A stretch of 64,000 bases of DNA from NCBI GenBank assembly GCA_013335535.1, contig JAAXVL010000003.1, positions 186,001-250,000 on the forward strand, written 5' to 3'. The notes beneath the pieces were generated by a model. It was not told the origin of the DNA. It did not search any database and saw only the letters and a list, made by a program, of their open reading frames with translations. Origin of the DNA: Azonexaceae bacterium (GTDB taxonomy: Bacteria > Pseudomonadota > Gammaproteobacteria > Burkholderiales > Rhodocyclaceae). Shown in pieces: positions 42,685-50,926 of this stretch; positions within the stretch are counted from its first letter, which is position 1; each line of letters opens with the position of its first letter. A program made the position numbers and the translations under genes.

Positions 42685-43009
42685 CGCTGCCTGGATTTAG
42701 CCAGAACCATGAAAAGTACTGAACCAGGACCAGTCCCCAGTTGATATTTCCGATGCCTGGAGGGCTTGTGCTCAAAAGCGCCTGGTCAGTACAGATATTA
42801 TTTATCTTGTGGTCGTAGGCAAGCTTCGAGTCGTGGCGTTTGAGCGTTCTGTAGGCCTCGGCGACATCCTTGAATTTCCGTTCCCCATCCATGTCCTGGG
42901 TCACATCGGGATGAAAGCGTTGGGCCAAAGTGCGAAAAGCCGACTTGATTTCAGCGCAAGAGGCGCATCGATCAATGTGCAAGGTGGAGTAATGGTTTTG
43001 GCCTTTCAT
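42674..43009 (-). CDS. Short J-domain protein with hydrophobic tail
   Basis: The 111-aa protein has an N-terminal J domain (residues 5-68: NHYSTLHIDRCASCAEIKSA, HPD in RFHPDVTQDMDGERKFKDVA) and an aromatic C-terminal stretch (GNINWGLVLVQYFSWFWLNP) that could touch a membrane. It keeps HPD, so it may stimulate a DnaK. AAGGAG lies 6 to 11 bases before the ATG at 43009. It overlaps the CheB-like gene by 11 bases, so the two are coupled, and has an operator 103 bases upstream. Confidence 0.88.
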   Translation of the reverse strand: MKGQNHYSTLHIDRCASCAEIKSAFRTLAQRFHPDVTQDMDGERKFKDVAEAYRTLKRHDSKLAYDHKINNICTDQALLSTSPPGIGNINWGLVLVQYFSWFWLNPGSDGE

Positions 43010-43112
43010 TGCTTGCTCCTTCGTTGGGGGGGGGCTCGCCTGCTGGATGTCATCTGTCGCGGATAGAGCGACAGTTGCCTTTCTCACCAACTTACTCGGT
43101 AATGACTATTCG

Positions 43113-43132
43113 TCTGTTTGCTAGCCCGCATA
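43113..43132 (-). promoter_or_regulatory. 20-bp palindromic stress operator, copy 17
   Basis: Minus-strand reading TATGCGGGCTAGCAAACAGA, 103 bases upstream of the J-domain/CheB pair. Confidence 0.65.
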
Positions 43133-43199
43133 GGGACTCAGTTTTGGTCTATTCGGTCTGGCCAGGGCCGCATATGGCGATGGCTCGACCATCCGCAAG

Positions 43200-43238
43200 A
43201 TTTGAATTTTGGCCAATTTTTCCGGTTGACCGTGGAAG
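43200..43238 (+). repeat. Dispersed CCGGTTGACCGTG element, copy 7
   Basis: ATTTGAATTTTGGCCA then ATTTTTCCGGTTGACCGTGG and AAGG. Intergenic, between two operator copies. Confidence 0.75.
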
Positions 43239-43363
43239 GTACGAAATCCCCCCACTGGTGAGCATCCTGTTGTCGCTTTCAAGTTGTGCTTCGAGATTCG
43301 ATCAATTGCTGGGGTGCATGCTGCAGCAACGCAGATTTAGCCACGCCATTTTATTTTCAGTTC

Positions 43364-43383
43364 TATGTTCGGTATCAAACAGA
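43364..43383 (+). promoter_or_regulatory. 20-bp palindromic stress operator, copy 18
   Basis: TATGTTCGGTATCAAACAGA, a good match. The next firm gene starts 227 bases downstream, past a terminator. Confidence 0.55.
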
Positions 43384-43552
43384 GCGTGCCAGCGTCATTG
43401 CATAGACTAGAGCAAGAGGATTTGGGCAGCAGTTTTCAGTCTTCACGAGGCCAACAACAAGGCAATGAGCGATGTGATGTCGCAGGTGGTAAATCAAGCG
43501 AACACACATTCAATAAAGTCTGCCTGAACACCTTGCTCCCATGCTCGCCAGA

Positions 43553-43576
43553 AGCCCTCGCTTATCGGGGCTTTTT
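43553..43576 (+). terminator. Hairpin with T-run upstream of the CsbD-like gene
   Basis: AGCCCT and GGGGCT pair around CGCTTATC and are followed by five T. It lies 35 bases before the CsbD-like start, so it may end a short leader transcript or act as an attenuator. Confidence 0.6.
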
Positions 43577-43610
43577 CAGACAGATGACCATCGCAGGTTA
43601 GGAGCGCGCC

Positions 43611-43787
43611 ATGAAAAAGGATCAAATTAAGAGCCGTTTCAAAGAAATGAAGGGCAATGCAAAGGAAGTCGCCGGTAAGGTCATTGAAATTCGAGAGCCC
43701 GGGTATCCAGGAAATATCCAGAATGCACACGGCAATATTGCGGCGGCCTACGCTGCGTTGCAAAACGAATACAAGAAGGCTGGATAA
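43611..43787 (+). CDS. CsbD-like protein with an altered middle
   Basis: The 58-aa protein begins and ends like CsbD (MKKDQIKSRFKEMKGNAKEV, AGKV; NIQNAHGNIAAAYAALQNEY). The usual GN..LE.KG.IQ stretch is replaced by EIREPGYPG. At the DNA level TATCCAGGAA is followed at once by ATATCCAGAA, a short near-duplication whose length is not a multiple of three, so the middle may have been rewritten by compensating frame changes. GGAGCGCGCC precedes the ATG. Confidence 0.75.
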   Translation: MKKDQIKSRFKEMKGNAKEVAGKVIEIREPGYPGNIQNAHGNIAAAYAALQNEYKKAG

Positions 43788-43883
43788 GACAGATGGATCG
43801 TTATGTAGGCGGGACAGCCATCCGCCGATCAGCGTTTTGACTTCCGTGATTAAACACTGCTTGCTGAAAGATTTGGGGCACTG

Positions 43884-45395
43884 ATGAGGAAGAGCGCTGT
43901 TGCACGAAGCCCGAAGGAATTGCGCGTCAAGGCCGAGGCGAGTCTCGCCCAACATGGTCAGCCGCACTCGCCGCCAGTCGATATCGAGCCGCAAAAACTG
44001 CTGCACGAATTGCGCGTGCATCAAATCGAGCTTGAGTTGCAGAATGAAGAGTTGCGTCAGGTTCAGACAGAACTGGAGGTTTCCCGAGGTCTTTATCGTG
44101 ATCTCTACGACCAGGCGCCGATTGGTTACTGCACTCTCGACGACCACGGAATTATTCTGCAAGCCAATCTTCCCGCCGCCGAGTTGTTGGGCGTGGCTCG
44201 AGAGTCTCTGGTCAAACAGCCAATTCACCGCTTCATTGCCAAAGAAGACCAAGATACGTTTTACCGCTACAGCCAACAACTCGCTCTATCGGAAGGGCTG
44301 CACACCTGCGATTTGCGCATGGTGAATAGCGGCAAAACGACATTTTGGGTACGTCTAAACTCGGTTCGCGAACCGGGGATCGACGATAAGCCTGTCTATC
44401 GCACCACATTTGGCGATATCTCCCAGAGCAAGCGACTCGAAGAGGCTTTACGAGAGCAGGAAGCATTCTTCCATCTGATCGCAGAAAATCTCTCTGATTT
44501 CATTGCAGTGCTCGATCCGGAGGGGCGACGGCTCTATAACAGCCCGTCCTACCACCAGTTTTTCGGTAGCGTGAGTGATTTGCACGGCACAAATTCATTC
44601 GCCGAAATTCACCCGGATGACCGGGAGCGAGTCACCAAAGTGTTCATGGAAACGGTGCGATCCGGCGAGGGACGCCAGATCGATTATCGCTTCGTGCTGG
44701 CCGATGGCAGCATTCGGGAAATGGAATCACGAGGCAGCGTCATCAAGAACAAGGAAGGGCAAGTGGTCCGTGTGGTCGTTGTTTCGCACGACGTCACCGA
44801 GCGCAAGCGGCTTCAGGAACAGGTGCATAAAATGGCGTTCCACGATCCGCTGACGCGACTGCCCAATCGTCGCTTATTCGGCGATCGCCTGACTCAGGTG
44901 ATATCGGCAAGTTCGCGCAGCGCGTGTTATGGCGCCCTGATTTTCCTGGACCTGGATAACTTCAAACCGCTCAATGACACATACGGACACGACGTGGGTG
45001 ATTTGCTGTTGATCCAAGTGGCGGACCGGCTTAAACGCTGTGTGCGCGAGATGGACACGGTAGCCCGCTTTGGCGGGGACGAGTTTGTCGTCATGCTGGG
45101 CCTGCTCGATACTGACGAGGCTGAATCCCAATCTCATGCCGAAATCATTGCTGAAAAACTGCGTACTGCCCTGGCGGAACCTTACATCCTCAACATCGAT
45201 CACGTCAGTGATGTCGAGACGTCCGTTGAGCATCATTGCACCGCGAGTATTGGCGTCGCAATGTTCAACTATCTGGAAGTAAACCAGGGTGGAATTTTGA
45301 GACGGGCCGATATGGCCATGTATCAAGCCAAGCACGCCGGAGGTAATCAGGTTCGGTTTTGTGCCGCTCGTAAGGTCCTAAATGCCGAAACATGA
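43884..45395 (+). CDS. PAS-PAS diguanylate cyclase
   Basis: The 503-aa protein has an N-terminal coiled helix (LLHELRVHQIELELQNEELR), a PAS domain (about 70-185), a second PAS/PAC domain (about 195-312) and a GGDEF domain (about 320-495). The active site is intact: VARFGGDEFVVML at about residue 396. It should make cyclic di-GMP from two GTP. An I-site RxxD is possible upstream (KRCVREMD). No signal peptide or membrane segment is seen, so sensing is cytoplasmic. A strong hairpin follows the gene. Confidence 0.92.
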   Translation: MRKSAVARSPKELRVKAEASLAQHGQPHSPPVDIEPQKLLHELRVHQIELELQNEELRQVQTELEVSRGLYRDLYDQAPIGYCTLDDHGIILQANLPAAELLGVARESLVKQPIHRFIAKEDQDTFYRYSQQLALSEGLHTCDLRMVNSGKTTFWVRLNSVREPGIDDKPVYRTTFGDISQSKRLEEALREQEAFFHLIAENLSDFIAVLDPEGRRLYNSPSYHQFFGSVSDLHGTNSFAEIHPDDRERVTKVFMETVRSGEGRQIDYRFVLADGSIREMESRGSVIKNKEGQVVRVVVVSHDVTERKRLQEQVHKMAFHDPLTRLPNRRLFGDRLTQVISASSRSACYGALIFLDLDNFKPLNDTYGHDVGDLLLIQVADRLKRCVREMDTVARFGGDEFVVMLGLLDTDEAESQSHAEIIAEKLRTALAEPYILNIDHVSDVETSVEHHCTASIGVAMFNYLEVNQGGILRRADMAMYQAKHAGGNQVRFCAARKVLNAET

Positions 45396-45526
45396 GCATT
45401 TCAATTCAAGCGCAGTCCCGCTAGCTGGTGGCGCAGCTTCCGTTGAACGACCAGCTTCGTGCAGGATGACGACATGCAGGCGGGAAGTCCGCCGAAACGG
45501 GCTTGAGCACCCTGTGCGTCAAGAAG

Positions 45527-45556
45527 AAACTTGGCTGGCAGGCGCCAGCCAGGTTT
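45527..45556. terminator. Bidirectional hairpin between convergent genes
   Basis: AAACTTGGCTGGC and GCCAGCCAGGTTT form a 13-bp stem (one G-T pair) with an AGGC loop, between the diguanylate cyclase (plus) and the Arg/Pro/Gln-rich protein (minus). Confidence 0.75.
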
Positions 45557-45564
45557 CTCATGAC

Positions 45565-46584
45565 TTATCGCCCGCGTCCCTGGCCTCGCTCGTCGGCGTT
45601 ATCGCGTTCCCGTTTTTGCCCTGGGTGCTGCTCTCCTGATTCCGCCTGGCGGGGGCCAGACCTGTTTTCGCTGGGGGGTTGAGCGCGTTGCTGGTTAGGT
45701 TCTATCTGCTGACGCATGTTTTCGCGGTTTGACTCGCGCTGAGGCTGCGGATTGTCGCGGGGGGCAGGGCGCTCTTCGACACGGGGAGCGGCCTGCGGTT
45801 GTCTCTGCTCCGGAATTTGCCGTTCCCGTTCCCTGCTCTGTTCCCGCTGCGGCTGCCGCACTTGTGGGGCGATCGGTGGCGCTTCCTGGCGGACTTCAGG
45901 CGCGGGGCGTGAAGGCGCCGCCGACGGCTCAGGATTTCTCCTTTGCTGTGACTCTTCCCTCCCGCGCGGGGGCTGTTCGGGCTGACTTCTCGTTGGCGGC
46001 GCTGCCTGGGATTGCTGACGAACCAGCGGATCACGGGCTTCGTGGCGATAGTTCCGTTGCTGCAATATGGGCTGCTGATCCCGGGACGGATAACGATTCC
46101 CGGAATACTGGCGCTGGTAGGTCGGTAGTGGGGCCGGTGCCGGCATGGCGCGGCGATTCCAGCGATCCCAGCCGCTTCGTTGCTGGGCCCAGTCGTTGCC
46201 CCAGTGGTCGCCCCAACGCGGTGGCGAATTGGCTTGCCAGCCGACGAAGTAGGCTGGCGGATGGCGGTAATAGCGCACCGGGACGCGCAGCAGATAGACC
46301 GGAATATATTCCGGATCGACCATCATCCACGGCCCGTTGTACCAGGAGCTTGAATACCAGCGATCTGTCTCGAAAACCCAGTAGAGGCCATCGTAGAAGA
46401 AATAGTTCGAATTCAGGCCCGAGGCATAATAGACCGGGTAGCCCGGCACGCGGACCAGATTCGGATAGGTCGACAGGCTGATGCTGATGTTATCGGACTG
46501 GAAACCAAAGCCGAAGCTGATCTGAGCCGGCGCTGGAACAGCAAAATGGAGCAATATCCCCAGGACAATCAGTTGTTTGCGCAT
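45565..46584 (-). CDS. Exported protein with Tyr/Trp-rich domain and Gln/Arg/Pro-rich tail
   Basis: The 339-aa protein has a signal peptide (MRKQLIVLGILLHFAVPAPA). Residues 25-125 are rich in Tyr and Trp (YASGLNSNYFFYDGLYWVFE, RWYSSSWYNGPWMMVDPEYI), like a family of exported betaproteobacterial proteins of unknown role. From residue 140 on it is a low-complexity tail rich in Gln, Arg, Pro and Glu. The tail is likely disordered. Upstream lies the terminator of the coiled-coil gene, so it may have its own promoter. Confidence 0.75.
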   Translation of the reverse strand: MRKQLIVLGILLHFAVPAPAQISFGFGFQSDNISISLSTYPNLVRVPGYPVYYASGLNSNYFFYDGLYWVFETDRWYSSSWYNGPWMMVDPEYIPVYLLRVPVRYYRHPPAYFVGWQANSPPRWGDHWGNDWAQQRSGWDRWNRRAMPAPAPLPTYQRQYSGNRYPSRDQQPILQQRNYRHEARDPLVRQQSQAAPPTRSQPEQPPRGREESQQRRNPEPSAAPSRPAPEVRQEAPPIAPQVRQPQREQSRERERQIPEQRQPQAAPRVEERPAPRDNPQPQRESNRENMRQQIEPNQQRAQPPSENRSGPRQAESGEQHPGQKRERDNADERGQGRGR

Positions 46585-46631
46585 TGTCTTCCTCCGTTTT
46601 AAATGATGGCGCCAGCCAGGCTGCAGCCGAT

Positions 46632-46652
46632 AAAAAAGCGCCCGAAGGCGCC
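46632..46652 (-). terminator. Intrinsic terminator of the DUF3309-BON-coiled-coil operon
   Basis: Minus strand: GGCGCC-TTCG-GGCGC followed by six T. It lies 12 bases past the stop of the coiled-coil gene. Confidence 0.85.
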
Positions 46653-46663
46653 GGATTCCGTGT

Positions 46664-46951
46664 TTACTTGAATTTTGACTGCGCGTCGGTCAGACCGGTT
46701 TTCAGGTCGTCCCACATCCGATCGGCGGTAATCCTGACCTGATCCCAGGCTTCACCGCTCGCCTTGCCGAGTTCCTTCATCTTGTCGGCGGCCGCATGCT
46801 GCTTGGCACGCAGGGCCTGAATCTCTTCTGCCCGCATGACTTTCATGTCGGCCGTGAAGCTGTCGATCCTGGCTTCCAGCAGGTTAACCTGGGCGCTCCA
46901 CTCCTTGAGCTGGGCGCCCATCTTTTCCTTGTATTCCTTGTGCAGTTCCAC
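46664..46951 (-). CDS. Coiled-coil stress protein (sll1863-like)
   Basis: This 95-aa protein is a long charged helix (ELHKEYKEKMGAQLKEWSAQ, VNLLEARIDSFTADMKVMRA) with an end KASGEAWDQVRITADRMWDD. This layout fits the sll1863-type stress-response family. It has no signal or membrane segment. It is the third gene of a minus operon after DUF3309 and the BON lipoprotein and ends at a strong terminator. Confidence 0.8.
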   Translation of the reverse strand: MELHKEYKEKMGAQLKEWSAQVNLLEARIDSFTADMKVMRAEEIQALRAKQHAAADKMKELGKASGEAWDQVRITADRMWDDLKTGLTDAQSKFK

Positions 46952-46980
46952 GGTGTTCTCCTTCAGTGCAGGTGGTGAGC

Positions 46981-47400
46981 TTATTTGGCCGAGGCGACGA
47001 CGAGCTGGTTGGTGACATCACGGACGCCGCTGATCGCCATTGCCCGGGCCTTGGCCTTGTCGCTGTTGGCTTTCGAATCGACCGTGCCGGTCAGCGTCAC
47101 CACACCCTTGCTTGTGCCGACGCTGATTTGCATCGACTTCAGACCGGGTTCGCCGAGGAACTCGGCTTTGACCCTGGCGGTAATTTCGGTGTCATCCCAG
47201 GATTGAGCGTTTTTGGCGCCTTGCTCGGTCATCTTGTTTTCGTACTTGTCTACGGTTTCGCTGACCTTCTTGCCGGTATCGCTGGCGGCCTGATCCATTT
47301 TCTTGCCGGCTTGTTCGGCCGGACCGGGCTTGTCGCAAGCGCTCAGCCCGAGGGCAAGCCACAGTGAAATGGCGATTACGTTGGTTTTACTTTGCATCAT
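46981..47400 (-). CDS. BON-domain lipoprotein
   Basis: The 139-aa protein has a lipoprotein signal (NVIAISLWLALGLSAC), an amphipathic linker (AEQAGKKMDQAASDTGKKVS, ETVDKYENKM) and one BON domain (DDTEITARVKAEFLGEPGLK, GVVTLTGTVDSKANSDKAKA). It should be anchored to the outer membrane and bind envelope lipids. ATG 47400 and 47397 are adjacent. It lies 27 bases after the DUF3309 gene and 29 bases before the coiled-coil gene. Confidence 0.9.
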   Translation of the reverse strand: MMQSKTNVIAISLWLALGLSACDKPGPAEQAGKKMDQAASDTGKKVSETVDKYENKMTEQGAKNAQSWDDTEITARVKAEFLGEPGLKSMQISVGTSKGVVTLTGTVDSKANSDKAKARAMAISGVRDVTNQLVVASAK

Positions 47401-47427
47401 CTAATGATTTCTCCAGTGTGGTTTTGT

Positions 47428-47586
47428 CTAGATCTTGCCGAGCAGGAGCAGGACGAGCAGGATCAGCAGCACCAGTCCGATCCCGCCGCTCGGTGCATAG
47501 CCCCAGCCCCGGCTGTGCGGCCAGGTTGGAATGGCTCCAATCAATAACAAGACAAGAACGATCAGCAGAATGGTTCCGAGGGACAT
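47428..47586 (-). CDS. DUF3309 small membrane protein
   Basis: This 52-aa protein (MSLGTILLIVLVLLLIGAIP, TWPHSRGWGYAPSGGIGLVL) matches the DUF3309 family throughout: two hydrophobic helices around a TWPHSRGWGY turn. Its role is unknown; it is common in stress clusters. AAGGAG lies 9 to 14 bases before the ATG at 47586. It is the first gene of the minus operon, 75 bases from operator copy 19. Confidence 0.93.
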   Translation of the reverse strand: MSLGTILLIVLVLLLIGAIPTWPHSRGWGYAPSGGIGLVLLILLVLLLLGKI

Positions 47587-47661
47587 TTCTTTTCTCCTTA
47601 ATGTTGCCGGGCATCAACGATCAATACCGTGATGTTCATGGTACGGACGCCCTGACTCGGG

Positions 47662-47681
47662 TCTGTTCGCCAGCGCACAGA
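47662..47681. promoter_or_regulatory. 20-bp palindromic stress operator, copy 19 (near-perfect, divergent)
   Basis: TCTGTTCGCCAGCGCACAGA; it reads almost the same on the minus strand (TCTGTGCGCTGGCGAACAGA). It lies between the DUF3309 operon (75 bases, minus) and the DUF883-ferritin operon (106 bases, plus). It is the most symmetric copy. Confidence 0.8.
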
Positions 47682-47787
47682 CCCGGTGTCCGCCAGTGCT
47701 GAAGATGGATGTCAGAGGAATAGAGGAGCACGCCAGTCAGGCGGTTCGTTCACCTCTCCAGCCACCCAATGCAGACCAGGAGAAATC

Positions 47788-48066
47788 ATGACTACTGAAT
47801 TCAGCACCATTCCGGGACCGACCGAAAGTCTCAAGGAAACATTGACCAGGGATTTAAAAGGGATTGTCGGCAAGGCAGATCACCTTCTCAAGGACGCCGG
47901 TCATTCGGTGGCCGAAGAGTTTTCCGCAACGCGTCACGCCATTGCGGAAAACGCTTGCGGTGCCGCCACCGCCACCGATACCTATGTCCGCGCCAACCCC
48001 TGGAAAATTATCGGAATTGCTGCGGCAACAGGTGCCTTCATTGGCGCCCTGATCAGCCGCCGCTGA
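47788..48066 (+). CDS. DUF883 (YqjD/ElaB-like) ribosome-associated membrane protein
   Basis: The 92-aa protein has an amphipathic N-terminal helix (SLKETLTRDLKGIVGKADHL, LKDAGHSVAEEF) and a C-terminal membrane helix with the YqjD-type ending VRANPWKIIGIAAATGAFIG ALISRR. ElaB/YqjD proteins in E. coli bind ribosomes to the inner membrane in stationary phase. It has AGGAG 6 to 10 bases before the ATG. It is followed after 37 bases by the EncFtn-like ferritin gene, so the two are probably cotranscribed. Confidence 0.9.
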   Translation: MTTEFSTIPGPTESLKETLTRDLKGIVGKADHLLKDAGHSVAEEFSATRHAIAENACGAATATDTYVRANPWKIIGIAAATGAFIGALISRR

Positions 48067-48103
48067 TTCTGCGATAGACATCCCCAAAAGTCAGGAGCTA
48101 CAA

Positions 48104-48391
48104 ATGTCCAGTGTCGGTTATCACGAACCCGTCGATGAGTTGCCCGCCGAAACCCGCGACATGCACCGGGCACTGGTTTCCCTGATGGAGGAACTGGAAG
48201 CGGTCGACTGGTACAACCAGCGTGCCGCTGCCTGCCAAGATAGCGAGTTGAAGCGCATCATCGAACACAACCGGGATGAGGAAAAGGAGCATGCCGCCAT
48301 GCTTCTGGCCTGGATACAGCGTAGGGACGAGCGGTTTTCCGGACAGCTCAGGGAGTACCTGTTTACGAAAAAGCCGCTTGCACACGAGTAG
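48104..48391 (+). CDS. EncFtn-like ferritin domain without encapsulin-targeting tail
   Basis: The 95-aa protein matches the encapsulated ferritin (EncFtn) core: TRDMHRALVSLMEELEAVDW, then YNQRA, and HNRDEEKEHAAMLLAWIQRR. Iron-site residues of the family are present (Glu and Trp of EELEAVDW, Glu and His of DEEKEH). EncFtn forms a decamer of dimers with ferroxidase centres between subunits. Known cargo forms carry a C-terminal targeting peptide; this one ends at KKPLAHE, and no encapsulin gene is in the window. It lies between DUF883 and a c-di-GMP signalling gene. Confidence 0.9.
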   Translation: MSSVGYHEPVDELPAETRDMHRALVSLMEELEAVDWYNQRAAACQDSELKRIIEHNRDEEKEHAAMLLAWIQRRDERFSGQLREYLFTKKPLAHE

Positions 48392-48424
48392 CAAACGTCC
48401 GGCTTTCGATTGCGGCAGGAGCAG

Positions 48425-50890
48425 ATGATGAACGACGTTCTCCTGATTGAGGACGACGCCAACGAGTCCAGGCTGATTGAAGCCGCACTGGGTCGTAAGG
48501 GCGGAAAACCGTATCGGGTTGAGCGGGCGACCAGTCTTTCTGGAGCCTTGGCGCTTCTCGCCAACGCGGACTTCGAGATCATCCTGCTCGACCTCAGCCT
48601 GCCCGACGGCCAGGGCATCACGGTTTTCGAGCAGGTTTCTCAAGCGGCACGTGATAGCTTGATCCTCATCCTGAGTTCTGAGGAGGATGAGGAAACGGCA
48701 CGTCTGGCCGTGCAGAATGGCGCCGACGACTACCTCGTCAAGGATCAGGTCAATGCCCACTGGTTGCCACGCACCCTGAACTATCTGGTCGAGCGCAAGA
48801 CAACCCGGCAGGCATTGACGCTCAGCGAAGCACGCTTTCGTGCCATGAGCGATGCTTCGCCACTCGGCATTTTCGTGTCGGACGTACATGGAGAGTGTGT
48901 TTATACCAACGACGCCTATCACACGATATCCGGGCTGAGCCTGGAGCAAACGCTGGGCACCAACTGGAGCATGGCGATTCATCCCGAGGACCGCCAGCGT
49001 GTCCTGCTTGAATGGCGTGCGGCTGCCCACGGCGAAGCAACGTTCAAGTCGGAAGCCCGTTTCCTGCGGGCCGATGGCAGCATCGTCTGGGCGCGCCTCA
49101 ATGCGGCGACCATGCTCGACGGCCAGCAGCAGCGTGGTTATGTCCAGATTGTCGAGGACATCACCGAACGCAAGGCCGCCGAAGATGCCTTGTTCGAGGA
49201 AAAGGAGCGTGCCCAGGTCACACTCAATTCGATAGGCGACGCCGTGTTGACCACCAACCTACCGGGCAACGTGACTTACCTGAATCTGGTGGCTGAAGCG
49301 ATGACCGGTTGGTCACGGGAAAAGGCCCTCGGGCGGCCGCTTTCGGAAGTTTTCAAAATCGTCGATGGTGCAACGCGCCAGGCAGCGCCGAATCCGGCCC
49401 AGCTAGCCATCCGCGAGAACCGCACGGTCGGGCTGGCGGCCAATAGTATCCTGCTCCGTCGCGACGGCATTGAATCGCCCATTGAGGATTCGGCCGCACC
49501 GATCCATAACCGGGATGGTCAGGTGGCCGGCGCCGTGATCGTTTTCCACGATGTCAGCGAGTCAAGGGCCATGGCGTTGAAAATGGCGCATTTGGCCCAG
49601 CACGATTTCCTGACTGGCTTGCCCAATCGGATGTTGCTGACCGAGCGTCTCTCCCGGGCTATCGGTCAGGCCCGCCGGCACAAGAAGCGGGTCGCGCTGA
49701 TGTTTATCGATCTCGACTACTTCAAGCACATCAATGATTCGCTCGGGCACGCCATTGGCGACCTGCTGCTGAAAATGGTGGCAGAGCGTCTGACGCTCTG
49801 TATCCGCGATACCGACACGGTTTGCCGGCAGGGCGGGGACGAGTTCGTCATCCTGCTCGCCGAAATTGAGCACACTCTCGATGCAGCGCCGGTCGCCGAA
49901 AAACTCCTGGTTGCCTTCGCCGAACCCTGCCTGATCGGAGGACACGAGCTGCATGTGACGCTGAGCATCGGCATCGCCATCTATCCCGACGATGGTCAGG
50001 ACGCCGACGAGGTGATGAAGAACGCCGACACCGCGATGTATCACGCCAAGGCCAACGGCCGGAACAATTTCCAGTTTTTTACGACGGAGATGAATACCCG
50101 CGCCGTCCGTCGCCTGTTTGTCGAAGGCAACCTTCGTCGTGCCCTGAAGCAGGGCGAGTTCATGCTCTACTATCAGCCCAAGATTGATCTGGCCACGGGC
50201 CTGATGATCGGCAGCGAGGCACTGATCCGCTGGCAGGACCCCGAGCACGGCGTGGTCTATCCGAACCAGTTTGTACCGATCGCCGAAGAATCCGGTCTCA
50301 TCGTGCCGATCGGCAGCTGGGTGCTGCGCGAAGCCTGCCGGCAGGTCTGCGCCTGGCAGGATGCCGGGCTGCTGGCGGTGCCAGTCTCGGTCAATATTTC
50401 AGCCGTCGAGTTTCGCCACAAGGGCTTTCTCGAAGGCGTGGCCCTGATCCTCAAGGAAACCGGCATGCTGCCCAGTTTTCTTGAGCTGGAGCTGACCGAA
50501 AGCATCCTGATGCACGATGCCGAGTCATCGGAATCGGTTCTCGAATCGCTCAAAGCGATGGGCATGCAACTGGCCATCGACGACTTCGGGACTGGCTATT
50601 CCAGCCTCAGTTATCTGAAGCGTTTCCCGATCAATACACTGAAGATCGACCAGTCGTTTGTGCACGACATCGCCATCGATCCTGATGATGCCAGTATCGT
50701 CAGTGCCATGATCGGCATGGGCAAGAGCCTCAAGCAAAGAGTCATTGCCGAGGGCGTCGAAACTGAAGCCCAGCTTGCCTTCCTGCGCTCACTGAAATGC
50801 GACGAAGGGCAGGGTTTCCTGTTCGGACATCCCCTGCCGGCTGATCAGTTCGAGCAGCTGTTGCTCAAAGAAAAGGGATTGGCGGGCTAG
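48425..50890 (+). CDS. REC-PAS-PAS-GGDEF-EAL cyclic di-GMP protein
   Basis: The 821-aa protein has a receiver domain (residues 1-120; Asp in IILLDLSLPDGQG), two PAS domains (about 135-250 and 260-385), GGDEF (about 395-555, intact RQGGDEFVILL) and EAL (about 570-815, with SEALIRW, ELTESIL and DDFGTGYSSLSYLKRFP). Both the cyclase and phosphodiesterase motifs look intact, so it could make or degrade c-di-GMP under control of phosphorylation. AGGAG lies before ATG 48425/48428. It follows the ferritin gene by 33 bases and is probably on the same transcript. Confidence 0.92.
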   Translation: MMNDVLLIEDDANESRLIEAALGRKGGKPYRVERATSLSGALALLANADFEIILLDLSLPDGQGITVFEQVSQAARDSLILILSSEEDEETARLAVQNGADDYLVKDQVNAHWLPRTLNYLVERKTTRQALTLSEARFRAMSDASPLGIFVSDVHGECVYTNDAYHTISGLSLEQTLGTNWSMAIHPEDRQRVLLEWRAAAHGEATFKSEARFLRADGSIVWARLNAATMLDGQQQRGYVQIVEDITERKAAEDALFEEKERAQVTLNSIGDAVLTTNLPGNVTYLNLVAEAMTGWSREKALGRPLSEVFKIVDGATRQAAPNPAQLAIRENRTVGLAANSILLRRDGIESPIEDSAAPIHNRDGQVAGAVIVFHDVSESRAMALKMAHLAQHDFLTGLPNRMLLTERLSRAIGQARRHKKRVALMFIDLDYFKHINDSLGHAIGDLLLKMVAERLTLCIRDTDTVCRQGGDEFVILLAEIEHTLDAAPVAEKLLVAFAEPCLIGGHELHVTLSIGIAIYPDDGQDADEVMKNADTAMYHAKANGRNNFQFFTTEMNTRAVRRLFVEGNLRRALKQGEFMLYYQPKIDLATGLMIGSEALIRWQDPEHGVVYPNQFVPIAEESGLIVPIGSWVLREACRQVCAWQDAGLLAVPVSVNISAVEFRHKGFLEGVALILKETGMLPSFLELELTESILMHDAESSESVLESLKAMGMQLAIDDFGTGYSSLSYLKRFPINTLKIDQSFVHDIAIDPDDASIVSAMIGMGKSLKQRVIAEGVETEAQLAFLRSLKCDEGQGFLFGHPLPADQFEQLLLKEKGLAG

Positions 50891-50926
50891 GGCCGTGCGA
50901 AGCGGGCCATTGCGGCCGCAGCCGGG

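Larger units (their letters stand above)
43010..43610. other. 600-bp region with two operators, a dispersed element and a terminator
   Basis: No firm protein gene is seen. It holds operators at 43113-43132 (minus) and 43364-43383 (plus), dispersed element copy 7 at 43200-43238 and a terminator at 43553-43576. A 20-codon frame (43465-43527, MSDVMSQVVNQANTHSIKSA) lies between the plus operator and the terminator; a leader RNA or peptide is possible. Confidence 0.5.

Noticed and set aside
47662..47681. LexA (SOS) box
   Set aside because: CTGT and ACAG are present, but with 10 bases between instead of 8, and the downstream genes are envelope/stress genes rather than DNA repair.
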